This document shows, piece by piece, positions 1 through 8,426 of a DNA stretch of 64,000 nt. Source of the DNA: Roseovarius spongiae (lineage in GTDB: Bacteria > Pseudomonadota > Alphaproteobacteria > Rhodobacterales > Rhodobacteraceae); assembly GCF_003651245.1 (NCBI RefSeq), contig NZ_RAPE01000006.1:1-64000 (forward strand), in the 5' to 3' direction. Positions within the stretch are counted from its first letter, which is position 1, and each line of letters opens with the position of its first letter. The position numbers and the translations under genes were made by a program. The notes under the pieces are model-generated. The model ran no database searches. It was given only the letters and a program-made list of their open reading frames with translations, and was not told where the DNA came from.

Positions 1-741
1 GCGGAAACGACGCCCGGGGCGCTGCTGCGGGACCGCCTGGCGCTGCGCGCCGCCGCGGCGTGCGCGGCCTTCGCGGGGCGCCCCGAACGGGCGGGGGAAT
101 TGCGCGACGCGGCGCACCTGCTGAGGCCCGGGGACCTGCCCGGCCCGGCCGGCGAGATCTACCTGTCCTGGCGCCGCGCGGTGGAGCGGCCGGCGTCGCC
201 CGGGGCCCTGGCCCGGGCCCTGCCCGGCGAGGACGAGCGGCGGATCGCGACCTGGCTCGACGCGGGGGGCGCGGAGGCGCCCGTCGCCCGCGCCTCTTTG
301 GTGCTCGAGACGGTTCTGGCGGAGCGCCCGCGCGCCGAGGCGGCCGGTCTCATCCTCGCCGATGCGGCGCTGGCGCAGGCCCTGGGCTGGGCCGGTCCGG
401 CGCCGCTGCTCGTCAATGGTCTGAAGCGCGCCGATCTGCGCAAGCGGGGCGATGATCTCAGGGTCGCCTGCCACCGCGCGGCGACGCACGCGGCGACCGA
501 GGCCCTGCGCCTTGCCGCGGATCTGGCGCGGCGCGTGGCGCGGCTGAACGCGGTGGCGCCGAAGTTGCGCGCGAAAGGCGCCGCGGCGGCAGTCGAGATA
601 TTCCTGACCCGCGACGCGGCGGCGCCCGCGGCGCTGCTCCTGCCGGACCGGGCGGCGCGCCGGCTCTGCGACCGGCTGGTGGACCTCGGCGCGGTGCGCG
701 AACTGACCGGGCGCGACACGTTCCGGCTCTACGGGGTGTGA
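1..741 (+). CDS. DUF1403 family protein (5' end outside window)
   Basis: The reading frame is open from the first base of the window, so the N-terminus is missing. The visible 246 residues are Ala/Arg-rich and helical, with no membrane segment. The segment 'DAAHLLRPGDLPGPAGEI' followed by an SWRRAV motif and the Trp-rich helices match DUF1403 proteins as I remember them. The family has no known biochemical role; it is typical of rhizobial and rhodobacterial plasmids, next to an extra scpB copy. The stop codon overlaps the next start (GTGA), so the two genes are probably translationally coupled. Family assignment is from memory of the sequence pattern. Confidence 0.75.
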   Translation, partial: AETTPGALLRDRLALRAAAACAAFAGRPERAGELRDAAHLLRPGDLPGPAGEIYLSWRRAVERPASPGALARALPGEDERRIATWLDAGGAEAPVARASLVLETVLAERPRAEAAGLILADAALAQALGWAGPAPLLVNGLKRADLRKRGDDLRVACHRAATHAATEALRLAADLARRVARLNAVAPKLRAKGAAAAVEIFLTRDAAAPAALLLPDRAARRLCDRLVDLGAVRELTGRDTFRLYGV

Positions 742-1355
742 GCGTGGCGAAGACCCGAGCCGAGCCCGAGCTGGACCGCGAACTGGCCAACCTGCCGCCC
801 GAGCTGCGCTGGCGGGAATGGATGCACAGGGTCGAGGCGGTTCTGTTCGCCAGCGCCACGCCTGTGCCGCGCGAGGACCTGGCCCGCGTGGTGGGGCAGG
901 GGGCGTCGGTCGACCTGCTGGTCGAGGACCTCGCCGCCGATCTCGAAGGGCGCGCCTTCGAGGTGGCGCGGGTGGCGGGCGGCTGGATGCTGCGCACCCG
1001 CGCGGCCCACGCGCCGGCGATCCGGGCAGCCGCGGATGTCGGCGACCAGGCGCTCGATCTTCGCGAATACGACATCGCGGTGCTCGCCGCGATCGCCTAT
1101 CGCCAGCCGATCACCCGCGACGGGCTGAAGGACATCTTCGGGCGCGAGGTCGGGCGCGACCTGATCGGCCGTCTGCATGCCCGCGGCCTCATCGCCACCG
1201 GCCCCCGCGCCCCCCGCCGCGGCGCGCCCTACACCTTCGTGACGACCGAGCGGTTCCTGCTCGCCTTCGGCCTCGAAAGCCTGCGCGACCTGCCGGATCG
1301 CGAGGGGCTGGAAGACGCGGGAGTGGCGTCCGGAACCGGATATTCTCGTGCGTGA
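738..1355 (+). CDS. scpB: ScpB-like segregation/condensation protein
   Basis: A 205-residue protein with the two winged-helix repeats of ScpB, the kleisin-associated (KITE) subunit of the SMC-ScpA-ScpB condensin. Visible hallmarks are 'VEAVLFASATPVPREDLA' in the first domain and 'AVLAAIAYRQPITRDGL' in the second, the most conserved ScpB stretch. It starts at GTG inside the stop of the DUF1403 gene. No scpA or smc lies nearby, so this copy either works with chromosomal partners or has another role. The DUF1403-ScpB pairing is a recurrent accessory plasmid cassette. Confidence 0.85.
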   Translation: MSVAKTRAEPELDRELANLPPELRWREWMHRVEAVLFASATPVPREDLARVVGQGASVDLLVEDLAADLEGRAFEVARVAGGWMLRTRAAHAPAIRAAADVGDQALDLREYDIAVLAAIAYRQPITRDGLKDIFGREVGRDLIGRLHARGLIATGPRAPRRGAPYTFVTTERFLLAFGLESLRDLPDREGLEDAGVASGTGYSRA

Positions 1356-1538
1356 GGCAGAAAACCGGAGGCGGTCGACCTTGCCCCTCCGTATGCTCAG
1401 CCGGCTATGCGCAGTGTGTCGGCAATGGGCGCCGCATCATGAACGGAGTGCCACGGGACGTAACGTTGGCGACCAGGATCTCGTCACCGAGCACGACGAA
1501 CGGCAATTCCGGCGATCCGGTCACGATCTGGCCCGGCC

Positions 1539-2489
1539 TCACGATTGCGGCGCGCTGAGCTGGCCGACAAGCGCATCGAATTCCCGGACGGCTTTGCTTT
1601 CGTCGAACTCCGAGCGATAGACCTTTTGGGTATGCCGGTCGGTATGGCCGAGCATCGCTTGCAGCGCCCAGAGCGCCTCGGGACGGGTGCGGCGAATGAG
1701 ATCGGCGATGAGCGTACGCACCAGGTGGCCATGGATGTCGAAATCCGCCGCCAGGCGTCGATTGATGTAACCCTTGCCGACGACGTGATCGGACAGCGTC
1801 AGCAGGTTCATCCCCTCGATTTCGGCGAGCCGACCGGGTAGCCGCCACTCCGGCCGATCCCCGAGAATGTGGCGGTCGATCAGCGCGGAGGCGCCGGGCC
1901 AGAGCGCATCGACCTCCTTGGCCTTGCCGGTCTTGCCCTGCCGGATGCCGTGGCGCCAGTCGCCAGCCGCGTCGCGGACAAGATCGATGCCGATGCGATA
2001 GAACCGCAGATCCCCCTGCCGGTCGCCGGTATTGACCAGCAGCGCGTAGATCATTGCCTTCTGCCTGAGCTTCGCCGCCTTGACCGAGTCGCCGGCGAGG
2101 GTCTTCGCCTCTGCTGAGCAGGCCAGTGCGAGCTTGAGGAGATCCGCGAGCGAAAAGGCCGTGCGAAACTCTCTGAGCCGGGCCCATTTCCCGGGATCGC
2201 TCTCCGCCGCTTCCTCGGCAAGGGCTGCGATCAGGTCTGCGAGGGCGGCGTGGCTCGCCTCGTCGAACAGCCCGGCGCGCAGGAAAAACATCCGCGCGCT
2301 CTCGAGATAGTCGCGCGCGGTCCCGAAACCGACAGCGCGCTTCTCCCCGAGGTAGTGCAGGAACCCTGTGAACAGGTCCTCGGACGGGAGAGGCGATATT
2401 TCGACCCCGCGACCCGCGGCCCATTCGCGCGACCGGGCAAGCAACCCGACCGCGGAGATCACGTTCGCCCGGGTGCTGGGCGCGAGCAT
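1539..2489 (-). CDS. Tyrosine recombinase / phage-type integrase
   Basis: A 316-residue site-specific recombinase. An N-terminal SAM-like DNA-binding domain (about residues 1-110) is followed by a catalytic domain. Visible catalytic elements are an Arg box ('NTGDRQGDLRFYRIG'), an HxxR box ('DIHGHLVRTLIA'), and near the C-terminus 'LGHTDRHTQKVYRSEF', with the Gly-His pair and the nucleophilic Tyr. All core residues appear present, so it may be active. It lies convergent to scpB and next to gene fragments, as expected of an accessory-element recombinase. No attachment site was recognised. Confidence 0.85.
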   Translation of the reverse strand: MLAPSTRANVISAVGLLARSREWAAGRGVEISPLPSEDLFTGFLHYLGEKRAVGFGTARDYLESARMFFLRAGLFDEASHAALADLIAALAEEAAESDPGKWARLREFRTAFSLADLLKLALACSAEAKTLAGDSVKAAKLRQKAMIYALLVNTGDRQGDLRFYRIGIDLVRDAAGDWRHGIRQGKTGKAKEVDALWPGASALIDRHILGDRPEWRLPGRLAEIEGMNLLTLSDHVVGKGYINRRLAADFDIHGHLVRTLIADLIRRTRPEALWALQAMLGHTDRHTQKVYRSEFDESKAVREFDALVGQLSAPQS

Positions 2490-2534
2490 GCGCAGACGCT
2501 TACCGTACCCGACCTCAAAAAAGGAGACAGGAAC

Positions 2535-2810
2535 ATGACCCCCACCGAAAACCTGACGCCGACCTTCGCGCCGGAACTGACCGCTCTTTCATGGATGACG
2601 CAGGTCATCGATCAGCTGGCAAGTGCGCGGACGCCGCGCACCGGCCTGGTTGGCGTCGACATCGGCCATGTCAATCTGCCGGATGTCGATCTGGTCGTCT
2701 CGGAGCCCTGCGCCGGCCAGGTCGGCGCAGAGTTCGGGGACGTGAACGCTCAGGCCCGTTCGCGCGACAGCAGAAGGTCTGCCATCTCCGGCCTTTGCTC
2801 GAACAGGTGA
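2535..2810 (+). CDS. Small unassigned ORF, probably 3'-truncated
   Basis: A 91-codon frame with a good ribosome-binding site (AAAAAAGGAGA, 7 bases before ATG), divergent from the integrase. The first 70 residues look protein-like ('GVDIGHVNLPDVDLVVSEP'). The last 20 are basic, low-quality sequence that runs antisense into the end of the hydantoinase-like fragment at 2750. I do not recognise the family. The likeliest reading is the 5' part of a plasmid gene whose 3' end was lost at a rearrangement joint near 2740-2750. Confidence 0.35.
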   Translation: MTPTENLTPTFAPELTALSWMTQVIDQLASARTPRTGLVGVDIGHVNLPDVDLVVSEPCAGQVGAEFGDVNAQARSRDSRRSAISGLCSNR

Positions 2811-3286
2811 GGGGTGACGAGGATCATCTGGACCCAGGCCAGCAGGTCGAGGATTTCCGAGCCCGAAACGTCCAGCTCCCTGCGCCTGGTCTCGAAACTC
2901 TCAAGCAGCGCGATGACACCGATCCGCGGCTGCGTGCCTTCGGGGGCGGGGTCTTCATACGGCCCGACCCGCCTCGACGCCTTCTTAAGGCTGCGGCTGG
3001 CCCGCGAGGTGAGTGCGATTTCCCTCCCGTCGCTCTCGATACGGATCGAGCATGACGCGCCCGGCTCGCCGCCTGCCAGCCCACGCGGCTGGATGTTGAA
3101 GCGGTCTGTATAGGTCGAGAACAGCACACCGCCCTCGAGCATCCGGTAACCGTGTTCGAACCCGTGCCCGTCACGCGTGCGGCCCCTGCCGCCCGCCCCG
3201 GGGCGGAGTGAGTAATTCTCGATCCGTATGAAGGGATAGTTGTCAACGGCGGAGTAAAAACCGGCCAGTTTTAGCCCTTTCTGGTT
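2750..3286 (-). pseudogene. Fragment resembling hydantoinase B / oxoprolinase C-terminal region
   Basis: An open stretch without a convincing start that continues in the same frame after the stop codon of the upstream amino-acid-synthesis gene. Residues such as 'YPFIRIENYSLRPGAGGRGR', then 'GYRMLEGGVLF' and 'RGLAGGEPGA', match the C-terminal region of HyuB/OplaH (fragment of a domain normally about 550 residues). After roughly position 2985 the similarity fades and the tail is unrelated. The enzyme would hydrolyse cyclic amides with ATP; this remnant cannot. It suggests that the catabolic operon once continued into a hydantoinase-type gene. Confidence 0.5.
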
Positions 3287-3889
3287 TCACGAAGGGGCGG
3301 GGCGCACGGTTTGGTCGTGCTTCATCTCTTCCATATCACTGTATCGGTCGCCGATCCGGGCGTGCGGGCGCCCGCCGGTGGCGATCCCGATCGCGATGAT
3401 GATTTCATCGGGCGCAGGCGCATCGGGAATGGAGAATTCCACGGTCAGGAAATGCGAGCGCGCACCTCCTTTCGTGATATGCCTGAGCGGAAAGGTGATC
3501 GAGTTTCCGGGTCCGCCACGCTTGTTCGTAAATGGAATGAACTCCGAGCTGCTGACTGCGTCGCGCAGGTAATTTCCGAAACGCAGCGTATGGATCAGGG
3601 CAGATCCGTGCTCGATCTCTCCGTTGACCCCGACGATTGCGGTCTTGCCGAACGCCTCTGCCGGGACCCCGTCGGCCAGCGGCATCAAGCGTTTGACCAT
3701 CTCGGCGCCAAGCGCGGGAGCCAGGGCGTGGATTTCCGGGCGCAGATCCTCTACAAAGCCGCGCCCCGCCCATGGGTTGCGCAGCACGGTCGCTAGTGCG
3801 GCGATGCGTAGCGGCGGATCGGCGGGCTTGCCGCCTTCGACCAGCACATCTTCGACATGGGTGACAAATTTGCGGATTTCGGGTTTCAT
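3287..3889 (-). CDS. Amino acid synthesis family protein (PF06684-like)
   Basis: A 200-residue soluble protein with the pattern of the 'amino acid synthesis' family: 'GKTAIVGVNGEIEHGSALIH', then 'FGNYLRDAV', 'SFIPFTNKRGGPG'-like spacing and 'PLRHITKGGARSHF'. The biochemical function of the family is not established. Members often sit in operons with luciferase-like monooxygenases and flavin reductases for nitrogen-ring compounds, as here. Its start overlaps the stop of the hydrolase gene (ATGA), so it is the last intact gene of the leftward operon. Next in frame comes a broken hydantoinase-like remnant. Confidence 0.8.
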   Translation of the reverse strand: MKPEIRKFVTHVEDVLVEGGKPADPPLRIAALATVLRNPWAGRGFVEDLRPEIHALAPALGAEMVKRLMPLADGVPAEAFGKTAIVGVNGEIEHGSALIHTLRFGNYLRDAVSSSEFIPFTNKRGGPGNSITFPLRHITKGGARSHFLTVEFSIPDAPAPDEIIIAIGIATGGRPHARIGDRYSDMEEMKHDQTVRPAPS

Positions 3890-4692
3890 TTCAGCTCCTT
3901 CGCTTGGGCCGCTTCGAGAAAATCAGATAGATGACGCGCCACCAACCCGGGGGCTTCCAGCAGGATCGAATGTTTCAGGCCCGAAAGGATGTGCAGTTCT
4001 GACCCTTCGATCCGTTCATGCATGAACCGCGCCATGCGCGCGTTCGATCCGATGTCATGTTCGCCCGTCATGATCAGCGTCGGCGCCGCGATTCGCCTGA
4101 TCTGTTCACCGAGGTCGTTTTCGGCCAGCACGTTGTAGGCGGCCATGTAGCAGGCAGGGTCGTTCCGCATCGCGGCTTTGCGCCGCGCGGCGATGATGCC
4201 CGGATTGGCGGCAACGAATTCCGGCGTGAACCAGCGATCCACCGCATTGGCCAGATGAGTGAGCGGACCCTCGCGCGCCAGGATGTCGCGCCGAGCCAGA
4301 ACCCGCTCGCGCTCATCGGCGTTGCGCCCTGCAATCGTCGAAAGAAGCGCCAGTGCGCTCAGCCGCCCAGGATGATCCAGCGCGATCCGTTGTGCAATCA
4401 GCCCGCCCAGCGAAAAGCCCGCCAACGCGAATCGGTTCAGGTCCAGATGATCCGCCAGGTCGACGATGTCGGCGGCCATGCCGGCAAGCGTGTAGGGGCC
4501 CGACACGCGCTCGGACCTGCCATGTCCGCGCAGGTCGGGCCGCAGATGGCGGCGCGTCGCGGGCAGGTGCGCCAGCACTTCGTCCCAACCATGCAGGTTA
4601 GAGCCGACGCCATGTACCAGGATGACCGGCGGCCCGGATCCCTCGTCAAGATAATGCAGGGTATGCCCCTGCCGGTTCACATGCTGCGGCAT
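3886..4692 (-). CDS. Alpha/beta hydrolase (candidate ring-cleavage-product amide hydrolase)
   Basis: A 268-residue alpha/beta-hydrolase. The oxyanion motif is 'VHGVGSNLHGW' and the nucleophile elbow 'GFSLGG' has Ser94. The acid is probably Asp213 ('GEHDIGS') and the base His241 ('GLKHSILL'). It lies 5 bases downstream of the luciferase-like monooxygenase gene. In the trigonelline pathway (TgnD) and in Rut (RutD), a hydrolase of this fold acts on the enamide produced after ring opening. I infer the same for this gene; the exact substrate cannot be read from sequence. Confidence 0.9.
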   Translation of the reverse strand: MPQHVNRQGHTLHYLDEGSGPPVILVHGVGSNLHGWDEVLAHLPATRRHLRPDLRGHGRSERVSGPYTLAGMAADIVDLADHLDLNRFALAGFSLGGLIAQRIALDHPGRLSALALLSTIAGRNADERERVLARRDILAREGPLTHLANAVDRWFTPEFVAANPGIIAARRKAAMRNDPACYMAAYNVLAENDLGEQIRRIAAPTLIMTGEHDIGSNARMARFMHERIEGSELHILSGLKHSILLEAPGLVARHLSDFLEAAQAKELK

Positions 4693-4697
4693 GCCCG

Positions 4698-5792
4698 CTA
4701 CGCGCCCGAACCGACGGCGACGGGGGCCGCCTCATGCTGCGCGTGGCCGGCGTCTTCGCCGCGGAAATGCGGCAGCACCTTGTCGCAGAACAGTTCCAGC
4801 GACCGTCTGGCGACCTTGTGAGGCATGAAGAATGTCGCGCCGATCAACAGGTGATCGACCCCGGCCTCGCGATACCGCTCGATCTTGGCGATGATCTCTT
4901 CCGGCGTGCCGAACAGCATGTTCTCGCACAGCGCCTCGGGCCGGTACTCGTCGCGGTTGGCGACAATTTCGAAATCCACGGGTTCGGGATAACCATGGCG
5001 GACCTCGCCGATGCCCTTGAAGAGATTTTCGAAGTTGCGGCCGAAATTGATCGCGCCGTTGACGGCGGCTTCGCGCCCGGCGTCATCTTCATAGACGCAG
5101 GCAAGGCGCATCGTGGCATGTTCCGGGCGCTTCCCGGCCGGAAGGTTGGCCGTGGCCTCGTTGAACTTGCGTTGCAGGTCTTCCACTTCCCCGAAGGGTT
5201 TGCGCAGCGCGGTCGACATCACGTTGCAGCCGTTCTCGACTGCGAAGCGGAAGGTGTTCTCGTCCCGCGCGGCCACCCACATCGGCGGGAATTTCTGCAA
5301 CGGGCGCGGCACGCAGGCAGTTTCGGGAAATTGCCAGAGCTCGCCGTCATGCGCGTAATCTCCGCTCCAGAGCGCCTGAACTGCCGGAATGATCTCGCGC
5401 AGATGGCGACCGCCCTCGCGCTGATCCATGCCGCCGGCCATGCGGTCGAACTCGTACTGATAGGCCCCGCGCCCAAGACCCAGTTCAAGCCGCCCGCCCG
5501 TCAGAATGTCGCAAAGCGCCGCTTCACCTGCCAGCCGGATGGGATTCCAGTAGGGCGCGGCGACGACGCCGGTGCCGAGGCGGATGCGGCGCGTTTGCGC
5601 GCCCCAATATGCTAGGAGCTGGAAAGGATTGGGCGAGACGGTCAGTTCGATGGTGTGATGCTCGGCCGTCCAGGCGGCATCGAACCCGCCCTGATCGGCG
5701 ATCTGTACCAGTTCGAGCGCCTCTGCGGCGATCTCTTTAATCCCTTGCGACCCATCGAGACGGCCCATGTTGACGACAACGGAAAACTTCAT
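4698..5792 (-). CDS. Luciferase-like (LLM class) flavin-dependent monooxygenase
   Basis: A 364-residue bacterial-luciferase-fold protein. Visible signatures are 'AWTAEHHTIELTVSPNP' (His pair near the flavin site), 'RRIRLGTGV' and 'GRLELGLGRGAYQYEFDRMA'. The start is ATG at 5792, with a purine-rich GGGAGAAAGAG before it. It is probably the oxygenase half of a two-component FMNH2-dependent system whose reductase is encoded two genes upstream (7326-8321). The family includes the ring-opening enzymes TgnB (trigonelline) and RutA (uracil). The surrounding hydrolase, aldehyde dehydrogenase and isochorismatase support a ring-opening role. Confidence 0.85.
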   Translation of the reverse strand: MKFSVVVNMGRLDGSQGIKEIAAEALELVQIADQGGFDAAWTAEHHTIELTVSPNPFQLLAYWGAQTRRIRLGTGVVAAPYWNPIRLAGEAALCDILTGGRLELGLGRGAYQYEFDRMAGGMDQREGGRHLREIIPAVQALWSGDYAHDGELWQFPETACVPRPLQKFPPMWVAARDENTFRFAVENGCNVMSTALRKPFGEVEDLQRKFNEATANLPAGKRPEHATMRLACVYEDDAGREAAVNGAINFGRNFENLFKGIGEVRHGYPEPVDFEIVANRDEYRPEALCENMLFGTPEEIIAKIERYREAGVDHLLIGATFFMPHKVARRSLELFCDKVLPHFRGEDAGHAQHEAAPVAVGSGA

Positions 5793-5820
5793 CTCTTTCT
5801 CCCAGTCTTGTATTGAAAAC

Positions 5821-7329
5821 TCATTTCTGCACGCGCATGACGAAGGCGTCCTGCGTCTGACCCGAGTAGTCGATGGATACGGTCTTGATCCGGCTGTATT
5901 CGGCGATCGCGGCAAATCCGTTGTGCTTGCCGTAGCCCGACTCCTTGAAGCCGCCCGAGGGCGACATGATCGACGGGCTGCGATAGGTGTTGATCCAGAC
6001 CATTCCTGCCTCGATCCTGCGCATGAAGCGCAGTGCGCGGTTGATGTCGTCGGTCCATATTCCGGCAGCGAGACCAAAGCGCGTATCGTTGGCCATCGCG
6101 ATCATCTCTTCGTCGTCCGAATAGCGCATCACCGCCAGCACCGGGCCGAACACTTCGTCGCGCGCCAGCGTCATGTCGTTGGTCACATCGGCAAAAACAG
6201 TGGGTTGGACGAACCAGCCATCGCCCAGCCCTTCGGGTCGACCGCCCCCGGATACCAGCCGCGCGCCTTCGGTCTTGGCCCCTTCGACGAAACGACCGAC
6301 CTTTTCGACCTGATCCCAGAGCGCCAGCGGGCCAAGCTGCGTGTCGTCCGCGGTTGGGGCGCCGATGCGGATATCCCCGGCGCGGGCGGCAAGGCGCTCG
6401 ACGACCTCGTCGTAGATGCTATCATGCACGAGACACCGCGAGCCCGCGACGCAGGTCTGCCCCCCGGCCGCGAATATGCCCGAAACCACACCATTCACGG
6501 CGCGATCCAGATCAGCGTCCTCGCAAACGATGTGCGGTGATTTGCCCCCAAGTTCCAGCGCCGTCTGGGTAAGATTCTGCGCGGCGCCGGCAGCGATGAG
6601 CCGTCCTGTCGCCGGCCCGCCGGTGAAATCCACCTTGTTCACCCCGGGATGGCGCACCAGGGCGTCGCCCACTGTATCGCCGCGCCCCGTCACGACGTTG
6701 AAGACGCCGGACGGAAAACCCGCTTCTTCCACCAGTTCGGCCAGCGCCAGTATCGAGGCCGATGCATGTTCCGACGGTTTCACGACCATCGTGTTGCCGA
6801 CGGCGAGGCAGGGGGCCATCGCCCGATTCAGCAACAACAACGGCGAGTTCCAGGGCACGATGGCCGCCACGACGCCGATAGGTTCGCGCAGGGTAAAGTT
6901 CAGCATGTCGGGCTTGTTGACCGGGATCGTGGCGCCCTCGATCTTGTCGGCCATGCCGGCAAAATAGCGCAATCCCACTGCTACGGCCTGGGTCAGCGCG
7001 CGCATCTCGCGCAGGAGTTTCCCGTTGTCCTGAACCTCGAGCCGCGCCAGGCGTTCGCAATCGCGTTCCACGAGATCGGCCAGCCGGCCCAGGAGCAGGC
7101 CGCGATTGCTTTGGGACAGGTCCCGCCACTCAGGGTCCGACAGCGCCGCGCGCGCGGTCTGCACGGCCTGATCCACCTCCTCGGGGGCGGCGTCGGCAAT
7201 GGCGGACCATTCCAGCCCGGTCGCCGGATCGAAGCTGGGAATCGTCCCGCCCCTGGAGGCGACGAACCGATTGCCGATGAACAGCGGTAGGCGTTGTCCC
7301 TTGAGCGATTCGGCATCGAATTGCATCAT
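5821..7329 (-). CDS. NAD(P)-dependent aldehyde dehydrogenase
   Basis: A 502-residue aldehyde dehydrogenase of normal length. Conserved parts are 'VVAAIVPWNSPL' (cofactor binding), the general base Glu in 'LELGGKSPHIV', the catalytic Cys in 'GGQTCVAGSRC' and 'DEVFGPVLAVM'. The ATG at 7329 overlaps the stop of the flavin reductase gene (ATGA), which argues for co-translation. By comparison with TgnC, which oxidises the cyclic aldehyde/lactol formed by ring cleavage of trigonelline, it probably oxidises the aldehyde released by the neighbouring monooxygenase. The substrate is inferred only. Confidence 0.9.
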   Translation of the reverse strand: MMQFDAESLKGQRLPLFIGNRFVASRGGTIPSFDPATGLEWSAIADAAPEEVDQAVQTARAALSDPEWRDLSQSNRGLLLGRLADLVERDCERLARLEVQDNGKLLREMRALTQAVAVGLRYFAGMADKIEGATIPVNKPDMLNFTLREPIGVVAAIVPWNSPLLLLNRAMAPCLAVGNTMVVKPSEHASASILALAELVEEAGFPSGVFNVVTGRGDTVGDALVRHPGVNKVDFTGGPATGRLIAAGAAQNLTQTALELGGKSPHIVCEDADLDRAVNGVVSGIFAAGGQTCVAGSRCLVHDSIYDEVVERLAARAGDIRIGAPTADDTQLGPLALWDQVEKVGRFVEGAKTEGARLVSGGGRPEGLGDGWFVQPTVFADVTNDMTLARDEVFGPVLAVMRYSDDEEMIAMANDTRFGLAAGIWTDDINRALRFMRRIEAGMVWINTYRSPSIMSPSGGFKESGYGKHNGFAAIAEYSRIKTVSIDYSGQTQDAFVMRVQK

Positions 7330-8321
7330 TGCACTTTCTCTCCGTTGTTGAGTGTCGCATCCCATTGAGTCGGCGCGCCCGCAAACCGGGCGACATGACC
7401 GATATGGCGCGCCGCATCGACATAGAGCCCGAACGCCTCGGCGCGGCACTCCAGGGCATAGCGACGCAGCATCGCGCGCACCGGGCGGGCGGCGACCTGG
7501 TCGAGCGGAAGTGCATCAAGATCGAAAAGCCGCATATCTTCCGGCAGCGTGTCCGACGGCTCGATTCGGCCGTGGAAGAACACCCAGGTGCCCGCGTCGT
7601 CGGGATCGTCGAATAATGAATAGAGCACGTTCCATTCCACGCCGAGGCCCAGTCCGGCAAGCTGTTCCTCCATGTTTGCGCGCGCAGCGCGCAAGCTTGT
7701 GGAAGGTGTGCTCATCGGCAGGCCCCAGCCTCCGCCCTCACGCTGCATCAGAACGCGTTCGCCGGCGCCGAGGATGCACCCGGCGCGGATCGCACCGCCC
7801 CCGTTCCGCGCGGCGTTACCGGTGCGGGGCGGGCTGAGATATTGGCCCTGCAGATAGATCATCGGTGTTCGCGTGCTGCGCTCGAAGGCGTCGATACGGC
7901 CGATCAGGACGACGTGATCGCCCGCGTCGATAACTTCGTGAACCCGGCAATCGAACCAGGCCGCCACGTCCGGCAGAAGCGGGGCGCCCTGGCGGCCGGA
8001 CGTCCAGGCGGTATCCTTGAAGCGATCGTCCAGCGGCGCGGCGAACCGACCGGCGATCGCGTCCTGCCCATCGGCGAGGATGTTGACCGCGAAACTCTCG
8101 GCCGTGCGGAAGGTCGCCAGGTTGGACGACGTCTTGCCAATGCAGATCAGCAGAAGCGGCGGGTCGAGCGAGACCGAGGTAAAGGAATTGGCGGTAAACC
8201 CGACCGGTCGGCCATCCTGCGCGAGCGTTGTGACCACCGTGACCCCCGTAGCGAACGCCCCGAAGGCGTCACGAAGCGCCGAGGTCAGCGCCGTCTTTTC
8301 CAGTCTGTCGCAATCCGCCAT
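7326..8321 (-). CDS. Flavin reductase with extra C-terminal Nudix-like domain
   Basis: A 331-residue protein in two parts. Residues about 10-165 form a flavin-reductase split-barrel: 'GAFATGVTVVTT', 'GFTANSFTSVSLDPPLLL' and 'WFDCRVHEVIDAGDH'. Residues about 175-325 form a second domain ('GCILGAGERVLMQREGGGW') that looks Nudix-like but lacks the REx2EE catalytic box, so it is probably not a hydrolase. It supplies reduced FMN to the luciferase-like partner. The trigonelline reductase TgnA is, as I recall, also longer than ordinary flavin reductases. It is the first gene of the leftward enzyme operon. Confidence 0.85.
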   Translation of the reverse strand: MADCDRLEKTALTSALRDAFGAFATGVTVVTTLAQDGRPVGFTANSFTSVSLDPPLLLICIGKTSSNLATFRTAESFAVNILADGQDAIAGRFAAPLDDRFKDTAWTSGRQGAPLLPDVAAWFDCRVHEVIDAGDHVVLIGRIDAFERSTRTPMIYLQGQYLSPPRTGNAARNGGGAIRAGCILGAGERVLMQREGGGWGLPMSTPSTSLRAARANMEEQLAGLGLGVEWNVLYSLFDDPDDAGTWVFFHGRIEPSDTLPEDMRLFDLDALPLDQVAARPVRAMLRRYALECRAEAFGLYVDAARHIGHVARFAGAPTQWDATLNNGEKVQ

Positions 8322-8426
8322 GTTCGCGCGCCTTTACTTTCGTGCCGTTGGGGGCGTGGCGAAACGATAAACCGGAGCGTCGTTCGCATCGTCGGGGGAA
8401 GACGATCATGAACTCCACTTTTTTTG

